From: Xanthomonas melonis
Lineage (GTDB): Bacteria; Pseudomonadota; Gammaproteobacteria; Xanthomonadales; Xanthomonadaceae
Assembly: GCF_020783655.1 (NCBI RefSeq)
Contig: NZ_JAJGQH010000021.1
Location: forward strand, 1 to 64,000
Length of the DNA: 64,000 bases
Direction of reading: 5' to 3'
The translations under genes were made by a program, and so were the position numbers. Positions 31,890-42,360 of this stretch are shown piece by piece. Every line of letters starts with the position of its first letter. The stretch's first letter is position 1. A model generated the notes under the pieces. The model did not search any database and was not told the origin of the DNA. It saw only the letters and a program-made list of their open reading frames with translations.

Positions 31890-33806
31890 ATGCGAGAAAA
31901 AAGAAGCATGCGTAATGCCACCGACCTCTTCGAGGAACTCAACTCGGTCGATGAGTCCACCCGCATCGAGGCCAAGCGCGCCAGCGAACTGGGCAAATCT
32001 GTGATGCAGACGGTCATCGCCTTCGCCAATGAGCCTGGGCTGGAGGGCGGCTATCTGCTGCTGGGCGCGGACTGGTTCGTCAACGACAAGGGCGATACGG
32101 TGTACCGGGCTGCCGGCCTGCCTGACCCCGACAAGGTGCAGCGCGACCTGGCCAGCCAGTGCGCGTCCATGCTCAATGTCGCCTTGCGGCCGGAGATGCA
32201 GACTGAGACCGTGGATGGCAAGACGGTGCTGGTGGTGTACGTGCCCGAAGCCGACGTCACGCAAAAGCCGGTCTACCTCAAGGCCACCGGCCTGCCGCGC
32301 GGAGCCTACCGCCGCATCGGTTCCAGCGACCAGCATTGCGTGGATGAAGACCTGTGGGTGCTGCGCGGCGAAAGCCAGCCGTTGCACGGGCCGGATTCCA
32401 GCATCCTGCCCGATGCCCGGGTGGATGACTTCGACCCCGCCGCCGTGGCCGCCTATCGGCGCGAACGTGCCCGCATCAACCCCCAGGCTGAGGAGCTGGA
32501 TTACGGCGACGAGGACCTGCTCGAAGCCCTGGGCGCGTTGCGCCGCGTGGACGGTCGATTGCAGCCGACGCTTGCCGGCATGGTGCTGTTCGGCAAACCC
32601 CTGGCGCTGCGCCGATTGTTGCCTATGGTGCGCATCGATTACATCCGCGTACCAGGCAACGAATGGGTGGAAGACCCTGAAAACCGCTTCCAGTCCATCG
32701 ACATCCGCAAGCCGCTGCTGCTGGCGCTGCCTCAGGCCGAAGCCAGCATCATCGATGAGTTGCCCAAGGGCTTTCGTCTGCCCGAAGGACAGTTGCACAG
32801 CGTGCAGGAGCCGATTTTGCCGCGCAAGGTGATCCGCGAGGCGCTGGCCAATGCCGCCATGCACCGCAGCTACACCGTGCACAGCCCGACCCAGATCATC
32901 CGCTACAGCAACCGCATCGAAATCCGCAACGTCGGCTATTCGCTCAAGGAACCCGCGCAGTTGGGTACGCCGGGGTCGCGCCTGCGCAACCCGGCCATTG
33001 CCGCCGTGCTGCACGACCTGCACCTGGCCGAAGCCAAGGGCACCGGAATCCGCGCCATGCGCCGCCTGGCCGCCGAGGCAGGCTTGCCCTTGCCGGAATT
33101 CCACTCCGACCGGCAGGCCAACGAGTTCCGGCTCACGCTGTTCCTGCACAACCTGCTGACCGAGGACGACCACGCCTGGCTGCGGGGGTTCGCCGGCCCG
33201 GCGGTCAGTGCCGACGAGGCCAAGGTATTGATCTACGTTCGCGCCACAGGTGCAGTGGACAACACGGCCTGCCGGGATTTCTGCGGGCTGGATACGCTGG
33301 CGGCCAGCTTGGTGCTGCGCCGGCTGCGCGACCGGGGACTGTTGGAGAAGCAAGGAGCTGGCAGCCGCACTTATTACATATTGGCCGATGTCGAGCGGCA
33401 GACGGCTGGGGATGCTAGCCAGGCAGAGCTGCCGCTGGGAATCCCCGTGGGATCGACGGACGGAGGAGGGGGGGATTTACCGCCACGCATGGGGGGATTT
33501 TTGGAATCCCCCCATGTTCTCGCCGACGTTCCCCCCGAGCTACAAGCAAGGATCACGGCTGCCGGCCCGAAACCTCGCCAGGCTGAGGTTCGTGAGCTGA
33601 TCCTGACGCTGTGTGCTCTGCGCCCCTACACCGTGGCCGAGTTGTGCCAGGTGCTTGGACGCCGCGACACCAAGGAATTGCGCCGTACTTATCTGCGTCC
33701 CTTGCGAGATGAAGGGCGGCTTGCCCTGAAGTACCCCGAAACCGAGAAGCACCCGCATCAGGCCTATGCCACGGTTGAGCGTGTAGTGGAGTCCGGTGAT
33801 GAATGA
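31890..33806 (+). CDS. AlbA/Schlafen-like DNA-binding protein with GHKL ATPase domain
   Basis: A 638-aa protein of the 'RecG-like / AAA_4' family. The N-terminal AlbA_2 (Schlafen-like) domain spans about residues 10-135 (ESTRIEAKRASELGKSVMQTVIAFANEPGGG-type pattern, GAYRRIGSSDQHC). A GHKL ATPase module follows with IREALANAAMHRSYTV (N box, about 316) and EAKGTGIRAMRRLAAEAGL (G box, about 383). Winged-helix segments are near 430-495 and 570-630. Such proteins act as regulators or sensors in many islands. The ATG at 31890 is used; the ATG at 31908 is also possible. A glycine/proline linker (about 525-550) is encoded over a strong DNA hairpin. Confidence 0.82.
   Translation: MREKRSMRNATDLFEELNSVDESTRIEAKRASELGKSVMQTVIAFANEPGLEGGYLLLGADWFVNDKGDTVYRAAGLPDPDKVQRDLASQCASMLNVALRPEMQTETVDGKTVLVVYVPEADVTQKPVYLKATGLPRGAYRRIGSSDQHCVDEDLWVLRGESQPLHGPDSSILPDARVDDFDPAAVAAYRRERARINPQAEELDYGDEDLLEALGALRRVDGRLQPTLAGMVLFGKPLALRRLLPMVRIDYIRVPGNEWVEDPENRFQSIDIRKPLLLALPQAEASIIDELPKGFRLPEGQLHSVQEPILPRKVIREALANAAMHRSYTVHSPTQIIRYSNRIEIRNVGYSLKEPAQLGTPGSRLRNPAIAAVLHDLHLAEAKGTGIRAMRRLAAEAGLPLPEFHSDRQANEFRLTLFLHNLLTEDDHAWLRGFAGPAVSADEAKVLIYVRATGAVDNTACRDFCGLDTLAASLVLRRLRDRGLLEKQGAGSRTYYILADVERQTAGDASQAELPLGIPVGSTDGGGGDLPPRMGGFLESPHVLADVPPELQARITAAGPKPRQAEVRELILTLCALRPYTVAELCQVLGRRDTKELRRTYLRPLRDEGRLALKYPETEKHPHQAYATVERVVESGDE
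33489..33515. other. Strong intragenic hairpin in the AlbA/GHKL gene
   Basis: A perfect 11-bp inverted repeat ATGGGGGGATT/AATCCCCCCAT with a 5-base loop lies in the codons of the interdomain linker. A third GGGGGGATTT copy is 20 bases upstream (33470-33479). It could act as a transcriptional pause or attenuator inside the operon, or be the scar of a small repeat. Confidence 0.55.
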
Positions 33807-33833
33807 AACCGGCCTGAGAAAAGCGGACACCGC

Positions 33834-36800
33834 ATGCAACCCCTGATCGTCTCTCAACAGATCACCCAAGGCGTCGCCGACTTTCTGCGCGCGGCCTTCC
33901 CGGCCACCACGCCGGGCTTCGACGGCCTGATCCAGCGCTTCCTGGCCGACCGCGACCGGGTGTTCAAGGGGCCGTACCTAACCTTGCCGCTGCCGTTCCG
34001 CAAGCAGGCCGATAGAGGCCAGCCCACGTTCGGCTGGCTGCCGCCGGGCTTCATCCCCCATGCCCACCAGGGCCGGGCGTTCGCACGCCTGACCGGAGAG
34101 CAGGCTCGATCGACCCTGGTGGCCACCGGCACCGGCTCGGGCAAGACCGAGTGCTTCCTCTATCCAATCCTGGAGCATTGCCGCGAACAACGGGAACTGG
34201 GCCGGTCGGGCATCAAGGCCATCATCCTGTACCCGATGAACGCGCTGGCCTCGGACCAGGCCAGCCGCTTGGCCAAGGAGATCCTGCGCACACCAGCCTT
34301 GGCCGGTATCCGCGCGGGCCTGTACGTGGGCGAGGCCCCGGCCGAGGAATCCTCCCGCGTGCAGCAACTGGCCGATGGCAGCTTCTCGATCATCACCGAC
34401 CGAAACGCCCTGCGCGAAAACCCGCCGGATATTCTGCTGACTAACTACAAGATGCTGGATTTCCTGCTGATCCGTGCCGCCGATGCGCCACTGTGGGCGC
34501 GACAACAGCCGGATACGCTGCGCTATCTGGTGGTCGATGAGCTGCATACCTTCGACGGTGCCCAGGGTACGGACCTGGCCTGCCTGATTCGCCGCCTCAA
34601 GGGCCGGCTGGAGACCCCGCCGGGGCAACTGGTGTGCATGGGCACCTCGGCCACGCTGGGCAGTGATGGCGAACAGGATTTACTGGCGTTTGCCGGCCAG
34701 ATTTTCGGCGAGACGCTGGATGACCACGCCGTGATCGCCGAAGATCGCGAGCCGGTGGCGGACTATCTGGCGGATGCCGTGGTGGAGTTCACCCAGTCTC
34801 CACCGCCGGACGCCACATCGGTGCTGGATCCGGCAGGCCATGACGGCTTGCCGTCCTGGCTGGCGGCCCAGGTGCCACTGTGGTTCGGCACCCCATGCAG
34901 CGCCGAAAAAGTAGTCGATGCGGGCTGGCGCTGTCGCTTGGGCGGGATGCTGAAAAGCCATTTCGCCTTCCAGAACCTGTTGCGCGATATGGAGCGCCTG
35001 GGGCCACGCGCCGTGGCGTTGGACGATCTGCTGGCGGTACTGGCGCGCCGCCTGCCACCCCATGCCGACGCCCGTTATCCGCTGCTGTGGCTGGGCAGCC
35101 TGCTGGCGCTGGTGGCGCACGCGCGCCAGCCTCGCGGTGTGTCACTCTACGCGGTGCGCGGCGAACAGGACACGGCCTTTTTCCTGCAGGTCAAGGTGGA
35201 GCTCTGGCTGCGCGAGCTGCGCCGCATGGTGGCTTCGTTGGGCAACCCGCCTCGACTGACCCATCACGACGATCTGGGCAAGGCCGAGCAGACACAGGTC
35301 TGGTTGCCGGTGATCCACTGCCGCGACTGCCACGCCACCGGCTGGGGTGCGACTTTGCCCAGGACCAGCCCGAACCAGTTCAACCAGGACATCCAGCAGT
35401 TCTACAGCGCCTTCTTCGCCGAGGATGTCAGCACCCGCTTTCTGTTCCCCCATGGCGAAAGCGCGGATCCGAAGGTGTTCGAGCACAAGAAGGTCTGCCC
35501 GCGCTGCGGTACCCTGCATGCGCTGGGGCAAACGCACTGCGGCTGTGCCGAGGACCCGGTCGCGCTGGTGGATGTCGATGTGACCGCCAACCTGCGCGAA
35601 GGCACGCGCAACGGTGCCCGCTATACACGTTCCCATCACGACTGCCCGTACTGCGGCGGGCACAAGACGCTGTCCATCGTCGGTTCGCAAGCGGCCAGCT
35701 TGGCGGCGGTGATGCTGGCGCAACTGTTCGGCTCACGTTTCAACCCGGACAAGAAGCTGATCGCGTTTTCCGATTCGGTGCAGGACGCGGCACACCGTGC
35801 GGGGTTCCTGGCGGCCCGGACCTGGCGCTTGAACTTGCGCCCGGCAGTGGCCCAGGTCATCGCCGCGGCGCAGCAGGCCGGGGAACCGCTGACGTTGGCG
35901 CAACTGCCGCAGGCCTTCGAACGCCACTGGCTGCCCGCAATGGGCCAGGGCCATTACCTGGCCAACTTCCTGCCGCCGCAACTGCACTGGCTGCGGGATT
36001 TTGAAACGCTGATGAGCGAAGGGTCGCTGCCAGCCAATAGCGAGTTGCCGCAGGATTTGCGTCGCATCCTGCCGTGGGTGCTGAATGCCGAGTTTGGCCA
36101 GGACGCCCATATCGGCCGCAGCCTGACCGTTACCGGGACCGCCAGCGTGGAACCGCCACCGCAGGCACTGACATCGGCCGTGCAGTGGATGTTGCCACGC
36201 CTGCTGGCCACGCTGGAACCGCTGGCAGATGTGCCGGCGGATGCCCTGCTGGTATTCCTGCAAGGCATCGTGCAATCCATGCAGCGACTGGGGGCCTGGC
36301 GCGACGCTGGACTGCATTTCTATGCACAGGTCGGCAATCGGCCGTGGGTCTACAAGCGCAATCCGGTACAGTTCCAAATGCTGTCCGGCCCGCGTCCGCC
36401 ACGCTTCGTAAGCCTGGTCGATTACCAGCGCTGCGTCGGTGTGTTGGGCAGCCATGCTAAGTGGTATCGCGCATGGGCCTTCAAGGCACTGACGCCGCTG
36501 CATGCGTTGGCTCTGGGCGCTGACAGTTTGCTGCCGGCGCTGTACCAGCTGGCATTCGAGGCGCTGGCCGGGGTGGGTTTGCTCGGCGCTGAACAGGCAG
36601 ACGGCAAGCCGGAGATTCGCGTGTGGGGGCTGGAGCCTGGCGCTTTTCTGGTTTCCTTGGGCAGTCGCGCCTGGCGTTGCGACACCTGCCGCAGCGAGTG
36701 GCGCACCGGGACTGACGTTTCGCTTGCCGGGCAGCCTTGCCGGCATCCCGGCTGCCGAGGGCATCTGGAAGCGCTGGCGGAAGGCGATGCCGACTATTAC

Positions 36801-39800
36801 CGCAGCCTGTACCTGCGTGCGGACATCCAGCGCGTGGTCGCTCACGAACACACCGGCCTGCTGCCACGCGGCACACGTGAGCGAGTGGAGCACAGCTTCA
36901 AGTCCGATAGCCAGGCTCCTGGCAGCATCAATGTGCTCTCAGCCACGCCGACGCTGGAGATGGGGATCGACATCGGCGACCTGTCGGCAGTGCTGCAATG
37001 TTCCGTGCCGCCGCAGCAGGCGAACTACATCCAGCGCGCGGGACGCGCGGGACGCAGCACCGGCAATGCCTTGTTGCTGACCATGGCTGCCAGCAAACCA
37101 CACGACCTGTATTTCTGGGCCGATCCCAAGGAAATGATCGCCGGCAGCGTGCCGGCTCCGGGCGTGTTCCTCAATGCCTCGGCGGTGCTGGAGCGCCAGT
37201 TGACGGCGTTCACGCTGGATTGCTGGGTGCGCGAACGGGGTCGGAGCGCGTCGATTCCCCAGGAGATCCGCATGGTGCTCAGCGCGGTGGACAATGGTGC
37301 GACGACGCGTTTTCCCTTTCCTTGGCTGGAGTATGTGGAGGCAAACCCGGCTAGCTTGCTGGATCGCTTCCTGACGCTGTTCCAGCGAGGCGGCGGGCAG
37401 ATACTGACCGAAGCCACCCGGCAGTGGCTGGCACGTTTCGTCAATGGTAGGCAGGACGAGGAAAGCTCCCTGACCTTCAAGATCATCAGCAAGCTGCAGG
37501 GTATCGCCCGTGACGTGGCGCAGATCAAGCGTCTGCGCGAGAAGACCGCCAAGGAAGTGGAGAAGCTGGAACAGCTTCCAGTGCGCGGCGAGGAACAGGA
37601 AGAAGAACTGAAAACCCTGCGCCAGGAACGTGCGGCATTGGCGCGCCTGATCGGTGGCATTGAGGGCAAGGCCACCCTGAACGTTTTCACCGACGAAGGC
37701 CTGCTGCCCAACTATGCATTCCCCGAACAAGGCGTGCTGCTGCGCTCGATCATCGTGCGCGACACCCGCCGGGAAGGACCGCCTGCCGAGCCACTAACCT
37801 TTGAATACGAGCGCCCCGGCGCAACCGCCATCACCGAACTGGCGCCCAACAACACCTTCTATGCCGAAGGTCGCCGGGTGGTCATCAATCAGGTGGATGT
37901 TTCCCGCGTCAAACCGGAAGCCTGGCGCCTGTGTCGCCAGTGCTCCTATGCCGAGCCCTTGTCGGCGGGCGACCGACACCACCAGTGCCCACGTTGCGGC
38001 GACGGCCAGTGGCGCGATACCGGGCGGGTCCATGAAATGCTGCGCCTGACCACCGTGTTCGCACGCACGCTGGACCGCGAAAGCCGGATCGCTGACGACT
38101 CCGACGAGCGCACACGTGGTTTCTACGTGCGCCAGGCATTGGTGGACAGCCCGCCGGAAGCGGTGCGCCAGGCGTTCGCCATCGACAACCCGAGTTTCCC
38201 GTTCGGGTTCGAATTTCTCGACCGGGTGACATTCCGCGAGGTGAACTTCGGCGAGCAGACGGTGGATGCCACGCCGATGACCATCGCGGGCGAAGAACTC
38301 AGCCGGCCGGGCTTCGCCATTTGCCCTGAATGCGGCACGCTACAGCGTCGCCGCAAGGCAGAAGAGCTGTATCGTAACCATGCCCCCTGGTGCTCACGCC
38401 GTAAAACACCCGAGGCCAGCGCCCAGCAATGCATCTTCCTGTACCGGGAATTCGCCAGCGAAGGTATCCGGCTGTTCCTGCCCGAAGTCGGCTTTGCCGA
38501 ATCCAAGGAAGCCTTGCTGAGCTTCATCTCCGCGCTGGAACTGGGGCTGAGTAAACGCTTCAAGGGGGCGGTGGCGCACCTGCGCATCGCTACCGACGTA
38601 CGGATGGCGGCAGACTCGGAGTCGGCGCGGACCTATCTGGTGATCTACGACAGCGTGCCCGGCGGTACCGGATATTTGAAGGAACTGATGCGCGACCCAG
38701 CCCCGCTGTTCGAAGTATTCAGTCAGGCGGCAACCGCATTGAACACCTGCAGCTGCAACCAGGACGACACCGCCGATGGCTGCTATCGGTGCATGTACCG
38801 CTATCGCAACAGCCATGAACGCCAAGCCATCTCGCGCACGGTGGCACAGAAGCTGTTGGCACAGATCCTGGAGCATCGTACAGAGCTAAAGCCCGTCAGC
38901 AACCTTTCCCAGCGAACGGACAACAGCCTGCTGGAAAGCACACTGGAGAAACGATTCCTTGAGGCACTGCGGCGCGAGCATGCTGCCGTGACTTTCACAC
39001 TCAAGGACAAACTCATCGGCGGCAAGCATGGATACCTGGTCCAGGCAGGAAGTCGCCGCTGGCGTCTGGAACTGCAGGTGACGCTGGGAGAACGCGACGG
39101 AGTCGTCGCACCATGCAAACCGGACTTCGTTTTCTGGCCCGACGACGGCGTGGACGATATGCCGGTCGCGGTATTCACTGATGGCTGGCAGTACCACAAG
39201 CACATCGTGGCCGAAGACTTGGCCAAGCGCATGGCGGTAGCCAAGAGTGGGCGGTTCGCTGCGTGGACGCTGACTTGGGACGACGTTGACGCGGCCTTGC
39301 GTCCCGACGCGACCCCGGATTCCACGGCCTGGGAAAAATTGCTGCTCAGGCCTGCCGATCAGGTGGTCACACGTCTATGCGAGGCCCAGGGGATAGCCTC
39401 GCTGGCCGCCTTCCACCGTTTGTCACCTTTCCTCCAACTGCATCGGCGGCTGGCGGAGGGGCGGCATGATGCCTTGCACCGCCTCGCCGGCGTACTGGGT
39501 GCGGCCATGTCGGTGCCACCTGGCGATGACGCCGCCTTGCAAGGCTTCAAGCAAGGCGCCTTCCGCCGGCGGCTCGACGACTATGGCTTATTGCCCGACA
39601 CCAGTAAGCACCGCTGGGGCCATCGCACCTGGAGCGCTGCCGTGCAATGGCTGGCAGGCCTGTCGCAGGAACAGTTGCAGCAATGGATGACCGGCCAGGC
39701 TGCTGCATCCGCAGAGCCTGTCGTACTGGTGCAGTGGCAACCAGACGACATACCGGAGGCCGATCTGCAACTGCGCTGGCGCCATCTCTGGCAGTGCCTG

Positions 39801-40196
39801 AACCTACTGTTGCCCTTGCGCCATCTTTGGGCAGGCCATGACGAAATGATCGGCCTGCCTGGTTTTCAGGCCAGTCCTGCTTTACGTCAGGCAGAACAGA
39901 CGCTCGACAGTCATTGGCAAACAGTACTGGAGTTGGCCAGCCCGGACATGCAGGCGTGGCTGCTTGCGCTGGCGCATGCGGGAACGCCTCTGCCAGAGGT
40001 CGGTTTCGAACTGATCGACGAACGCGGGCGGGTACTGGCGGAAGCGGAACTGGCCTGGCCTAGCCTGAAAATCGCTGTATTACTGCTTGATTACCAGGAC
40101 GATACGCCCCGTTTCGAGACACAGGGTTGGACAGTCCATATTGCAACCGATGACGCGCCAGCCCAGGCGCTTCTGGATAGCTTGAAGGAGCATTGA
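33834..40196 (+). CDS. Giant DEAD/DEAH helicase with DUF1998 and C-terminal nuclease-like domain (DruE-like)
   Basis: A 2120-aa protein. The helicase has Walker [19 protein letters not shown] (about 95-112), motif [17 protein letters not shown] (about 232) and the C-terminal lobe [13 protein letters not shown] (about 1034) with [11 protein letters not shown] (about 1065). Zinc-type cysteine pairs sit at CRDC (496), CPRCG (555), CPYCGG (604), CDTC (950), CRQC (1367) and CPRCG (1385). DUF1998 contains [16 protein letters not shown] (about 1603) and the [15 protein letters not shown] cysteine cluster. A C-terminal segment (about 1700-1830) has E-x(n)-PDFVFWP-x(n)[13 protein letters not shown], which fits a Vsr/DUF559-like PD-(D/E)xK nuclease. 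Size and order resemble Druantia DruE; DISARM encodes the same helicase and DUF1998 parts separately as DrmA and DrmB. Confidence 0.85.
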   Translation: MQPLIVSQQITQGVADFLRAAFPATTPGFDGLIQRFLADRDRVFKGPYLTLPLPFRKQADRGQPTFGWLPPGFIPHAHQGRAFARLTGEQARSTLVATGTGSGKTECFLYPILEHCREQRELGRSGIKAIILYPMNALASDQASRLAKEILRTPALAGIRAGLYVGEAPAEESSRVQQLADGSFSIITDRNALRENPPDILLTNYKMLDFLLIRAADAPLWARQQPDTLRYLVVDELHTFDGAQGTDLACLIRRLKGRLETPPGQLVCMGTSATLGSDGEQDLLAFAGQIFGETLDDHAVIAEDREPVADYLADAVVEFTQSPPPDATSVLDPAGHDGLPSWLAAQVPLWFGTPCSAEKVVDAGWRCRLGGMLKSHFAFQNLLRDMERLGPRAVALDDLLAVLARRLPPHADARYPLLWLGSLLALVAHARQPRGVSLYAVRGEQDTAFFLQVKVELWLRELRRMVASLGNPPRLTHHDDLGKAEQTQVWLPVIHCRDCHATGWGATLPRTSPNQFNQDIQQFYSAFFAEDVSTRFLFPHGESADPKVFEHKKVCPRCGTLHALGQTHCGCAEDPVALVDVDVTANLREGTRNGARYTRSHHDCPYCGGHKTLSIVGSQAASLAAVMLAQLFGSRFNPDKKLIAFSDSVQDAAHRAGFLAARTWRLNLRPAVAQVIAAAQQAGEPLTLAQLPQAFERHWLPAMGQGHYLANFLPPQLHWLRDFETLMSEGSLPANSELPQDLRRILPWVLNAEFGQDAHIGRSLTVTGTASVEPPPQALTSAVQWMLPRLLATLEPLADVPADALLVFLQGIVQSMQRLGAWRDAGLHFYAQVGNRPWVYKRNPVQFQMLSGPRPPRFVSLVDYQRCVGVLGSHAKWYRAWAFKALTPLHALALGADSLLPALYQLAFEALAGVGLLGAEQADGKPEIRVWGLEPGAFLVSLGSRAWRCDTCRSEWRTGTDVSLAGQPCRHPGCRGHLEALAEGDADYYRSLYLRADIQRVVAHEHTGLLPRGTRERVEHSFKSDSQAPGSINVLSATPTLEMGIDIGDLSAVLQCSVPPQQANYIQRAGRAGRSTGNALLLTMAASKPHDLYFWADPKEMIAGSVPAPGVFLNASAVLERQLTAFTLDCWVRERGRSASIPQEIRMVLSAVDNGATTRFPFPWLEYVEANPASLLDRFLTLFQRGGGQILTEATRQWLARFVNGRQDEESSLTFKIISKLQGIARDVAQIKRLREKTAKEVEKLEQLPVRGEEQEEELKTLRQERAALARLIGGIEGKATLNVFTDEGLLPNYAFPEQGVLLRSIIVRDTRREGPPAEPLTFEYERPGATAITELAPNNTFYAEGRRVVINQVDVSRVKPEAWRLCRQCSYAEPLSAGDRHHQCPRCGDGQWRDTGRVHEMLRLTTVFARTLDRESRIADDSDERTRGFYVRQALVDSPPEAVRQAFAIDNPSFPFGFEFLDRVTFREVNFGEQTVDATPMTIAGEELSRPGFAICPECGTLQRRRKAEELYRNHAPWCSRRKTPEASAQQCIFLYREFASEGIRLFLPEVGFAESKEALLSFISALELGLSKRFKGAVAHLRIATDVRMAADSESARTYLVIYDSVPGGTGYLKELMRDPAPLFEVFSQAATALNTCSCNQDDTADGCYRCMYRYRNSHERQAISRTVAQKLLAQILEHRTELKPVSNLSQRTDNSLLESTLEKRFLEALRREHAAVTFTLKDKLIGGKHGYLVQAGSRRWRLELQVTLGERDGVVAPCKPDFVFWPDDGVDDMPVAVFTDGWQYHKHIVAEDLAKRMAVAKSGRFAAWTLTWDDVDAALRPDATPDSTAWEKLLLRPADQVVTRLCEAQGIASLAAFHRLSPFLQLHRRLAEGRHDALHRLAGVLGAAMSVPPGDDAALQGFKQGAFRRRLDDYGLLPDTSKHRWGHRTWSAAVQWLAGLSQEQLQQWMTGQAAASAEPVVLVQWQPDDIPEADLQLRWRHLWQCLNLLLPLRHLWAGHDEMIGLPGFQASPALRQAEQTLDSHWQTVLELASPDMQAWLLALAHAGTPLPEVGFELIDERGRVLAEAELAWPSLKIAVLLLDYQDDTPRFETQGWTVHIATDDAPAQALLDSLKEH

Positions 40197-40197
40197 A

Positions 40198-42306
40198 ATG
40201 GCCCTTTCACCCAAGATTGCCATGTCGGACGACTTTCTGAAATCGTTCGCCCGGATTCCGCGCCAGAACCAACAGGCGGTGCTGACCTTCGTCGCCAAGT
40301 TCCGCCAGAATCCGCTGGCCAGTGGTATCAACTACGAGCGCATCAATGATGCTGCTGATGCCAACATGCGCTCGGTGCGCATCAACGACAACCTGCGCGG
40401 CATCATCCTCAAACCGGAAACAGGCGATGTGTATTGCCTGTTGTGGGTGGATCGTCACGACGATGCCTATCAGTGGGCCAGGCGCCACCGCGTCGCGATT
40501 CACCCGGACGTGGGCAGCCTGCAAGTCTATGCGGTACAGGAAACGCAATCCCTGACCAATAATGAGGTAGCCCAGACCGAAGCCTCCTCGAGCGAGGGCT
40601 TGTTTGCGGATTTGCGTGACCGGGAGATCCGCAACCTGGGGGTGCCGGAAGAACGGCTGGCAGCCGTGCGAGCGGCTGTATCGGAAGCCGACCTGGAGGC
40701 CCTCGAAACGCAGTTGCCGGATGAAGCCTTCGAGGCCCTGTATCTGTTTGCCGCCGGCGAGCCGCTGGACAAGATATTGGCCGAACGGGCACCTGCCGAA
40801 GCAGTCGACCCCGAAGATTTCGACGCCGCTTTGGCGCGCGACAGCACGCGCCGTCACTTCGTGGTGCTCACCGATGACAGTGACCTGGAGGCTCTGCTGG
40901 CCGCCCCACTGGAGCGCTGGCGCGTGTTCCTGCATCCGAGCCAGCGCAAACTGGTGGAAGGCAACAAGAGTGGCCCCGTCAAGGTCACCGGCGGCGCCGG
41001 CACCGGCAAGACGGTGGTGGCCATGCATAGGGCAAGGTGGTTGGCCAAGCAATACGCAGACCTTCCGGGGCGCCCGATTATCTTCACCACGTTTACTCGC
41101 ACACTAGCCGAAGACATCCGTCACAACCTGTCTCTGCTGTGCTCACCGCAAGAATTGGCCAAGATTCAGGTGGTCAACTTGGATCAATGGGCGTCAGGCC
41201 TTCTGCGCCGCTTCGGCTATCCCTACGCGCTGCTCTATGACGAGAAACAGCGACGTGGCTTCTGGCAAGCCGCCTTGTCCGCGCTGCCCGCAGGCGCTGC
41301 CTACAGCGCCGCTTTCCTGAGGGCGGAGTACGAGCGCGTGATCCTGCCCCAAGGTTGCGAAACGGCGGAGGATTACATGCGTGCCCGTCGCATCGGACGT
41401 GGCGGGCAATTGGGCCGTTTGCAGCGCAAGGCCTTGTGGCCGGTGTTTGCCGAATACCGGGCGCAATTGCACGCGGCCAACCTTCGCGAGTCGGAAGAAG
41501 CCTTCCGGGAAGCCTGCCAACTGATACTGCAGGAAAAGCCGCAACTGGGCATTCGCGCCATGGTGGTGGATGAGGCGCAGGACATCAGCGCCGCTGCCTA
41601 TACCCTGATTCGCGCGGCCGTGCCCAAGGCCGAGAATGATTTGTTCATCGTCGGCGATGCCCACCAGCGCATCTATCGTCACAAAGTGACGCTTGGACAG
41701 GTGGGGATTGAGGTAAGAGGTCGCAGCCGTACCCTCAAGGTCAACTACCGGACTACCGATGAGATTCGACGTTGGGCCTGCGCACAATTGGAAGGTATCG
41801 AGATCGACGACCTGGATGGAAGCATCGACAGCTTGCGCGGCTATCGCTCATTGACCCACGGCGACTTGCCGGAAGTCCTTCCCTCCGCTTCATTGCAACA
41901 GGACGTGGAGCACATCCTGTCCATAGTTGAGCATGGCAAAGCCGACGACATCGAGGCCCGGCGCATCTGCGTCACGGCCCGCACCAATGAAGATCTGGAT
42001 GCATTGGCACAGGCCTTGCGGCAACGCGGTATGGCTTGTCTCAGGCTGGATCACGGCACGACGGATGATCCTGCGGAAACGGGTATCCGACTGGCCACCA
42101 TGCATCGCGTCAAAGGACTGGAATTTGACATCGTCATCCTGGCTGGCTATCGCGGCGCCAGGCAGTATGCCGAGCAGTTCAGCCATGATGAAGATGTCGG
42201 TGTCACAGACGACACGGAGGTTTCCGAACGTTGTCTACTGCACGTTGCGGCAACACGCGCCAAACGGCATCTGTTTGTGCTCGCCAGGGGTGATTCGCAA
42301 GATTGA
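40198..42306 (+). CDS. RelE/ParE-like domain fused to a UvrD-type helicase
   Basis: A 702-aa protein whose ATG is one base after the previous stop. Residues 1-115 resemble the RelE/ParE toxin fold (DDFLKSFARIPRQNQQAVLTFVAKF..., RSVRINDNLRGIILK, DVYCLLWVDRHDDAYQWARRH). After a helical linker comes a superfamily 1 helicase: VKVTGGAGTGKTVVAMHRA (about 262-280), VVDEAQDISAAAYTLI (about 456), GDAHQRIYRH, LKVNYRTTDEIRRWA and LATMHRVKGLEFDIVILAG, ending with LLHVAATRAKRHLFVLARG. SF1 helicases of this shape unwind or degrade foreign DNA in several defence systems. Whether the RelE-like part cleaves RNA or only binds nucleic acid cannot be told. It is the last gene of the operon. Confidence 0.85.
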   Translation: MALSPKIAMSDDFLKSFARIPRQNQQAVLTFVAKFRQNPLASGINYERINDAADANMRSVRINDNLRGIILKPETGDVYCLLWVDRHDDAYQWARRHRVAIHPDVGSLQVYAVQETQSLTNNEVAQTEASSSEGLFADLRDREIRNLGVPEERLAAVRAAVSEADLEALETQLPDEAFEALYLFAAGEPLDKILAERAPAEAVDPEDFDAALARDSTRRHFVVLTDDSDLEALLAAPLERWRVFLHPSQRKLVEGNKSGPVKVTGGAGTGKTVVAMHRARWLAKQYADLPGRPIIFTTFTRTLAEDIRHNLSLLCSPQELAKIQVVNLDQWASGLLRRFGYPYALLYDEKQRRGFWQAALSALPAGAAYSAAFLRAEYERVILPQGCETAEDYMRARRIGRGGQLGRLQRKALWPVFAEYRAQLHAANLRESEEAFREACQLILQEKPQLGIRAMVVDEAQDISAAAYTLIRAAVPKAENDLFIVGDAHQRIYRHKVTLGQVGIEVRGRSRTLKVNYRTTDEIRRWACAQLEGIEIDDLDGSIDSLRGYRSLTHGDLPEVLPSASLQQDVEHILSIVEHGKADDIEARRICVTARTNEDLDALAQALRQRGMACLRLDHGTTDDPAETGIRLATMHRVKGLEFDIVILAGYRGARQYAEQFSHDEDVGVTDDTEVSERCLLHVAATRAKRHLFVLARGDSQD

Positions 42307-42360
42307 TCCGTCAAATTGCTGGGAATAGCTGGTGTTGCAAGAGGTGGTCTGATTGGAATC

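Noticed and set aside
21720-42306. Calling the operon canonical DISARM or canonical Druantia
   Set aside because: Separate drmA, drmB and drmC are absent, and no DruA-D, DruM/F/G or DruH partner was recognised, so neither label fits fully.
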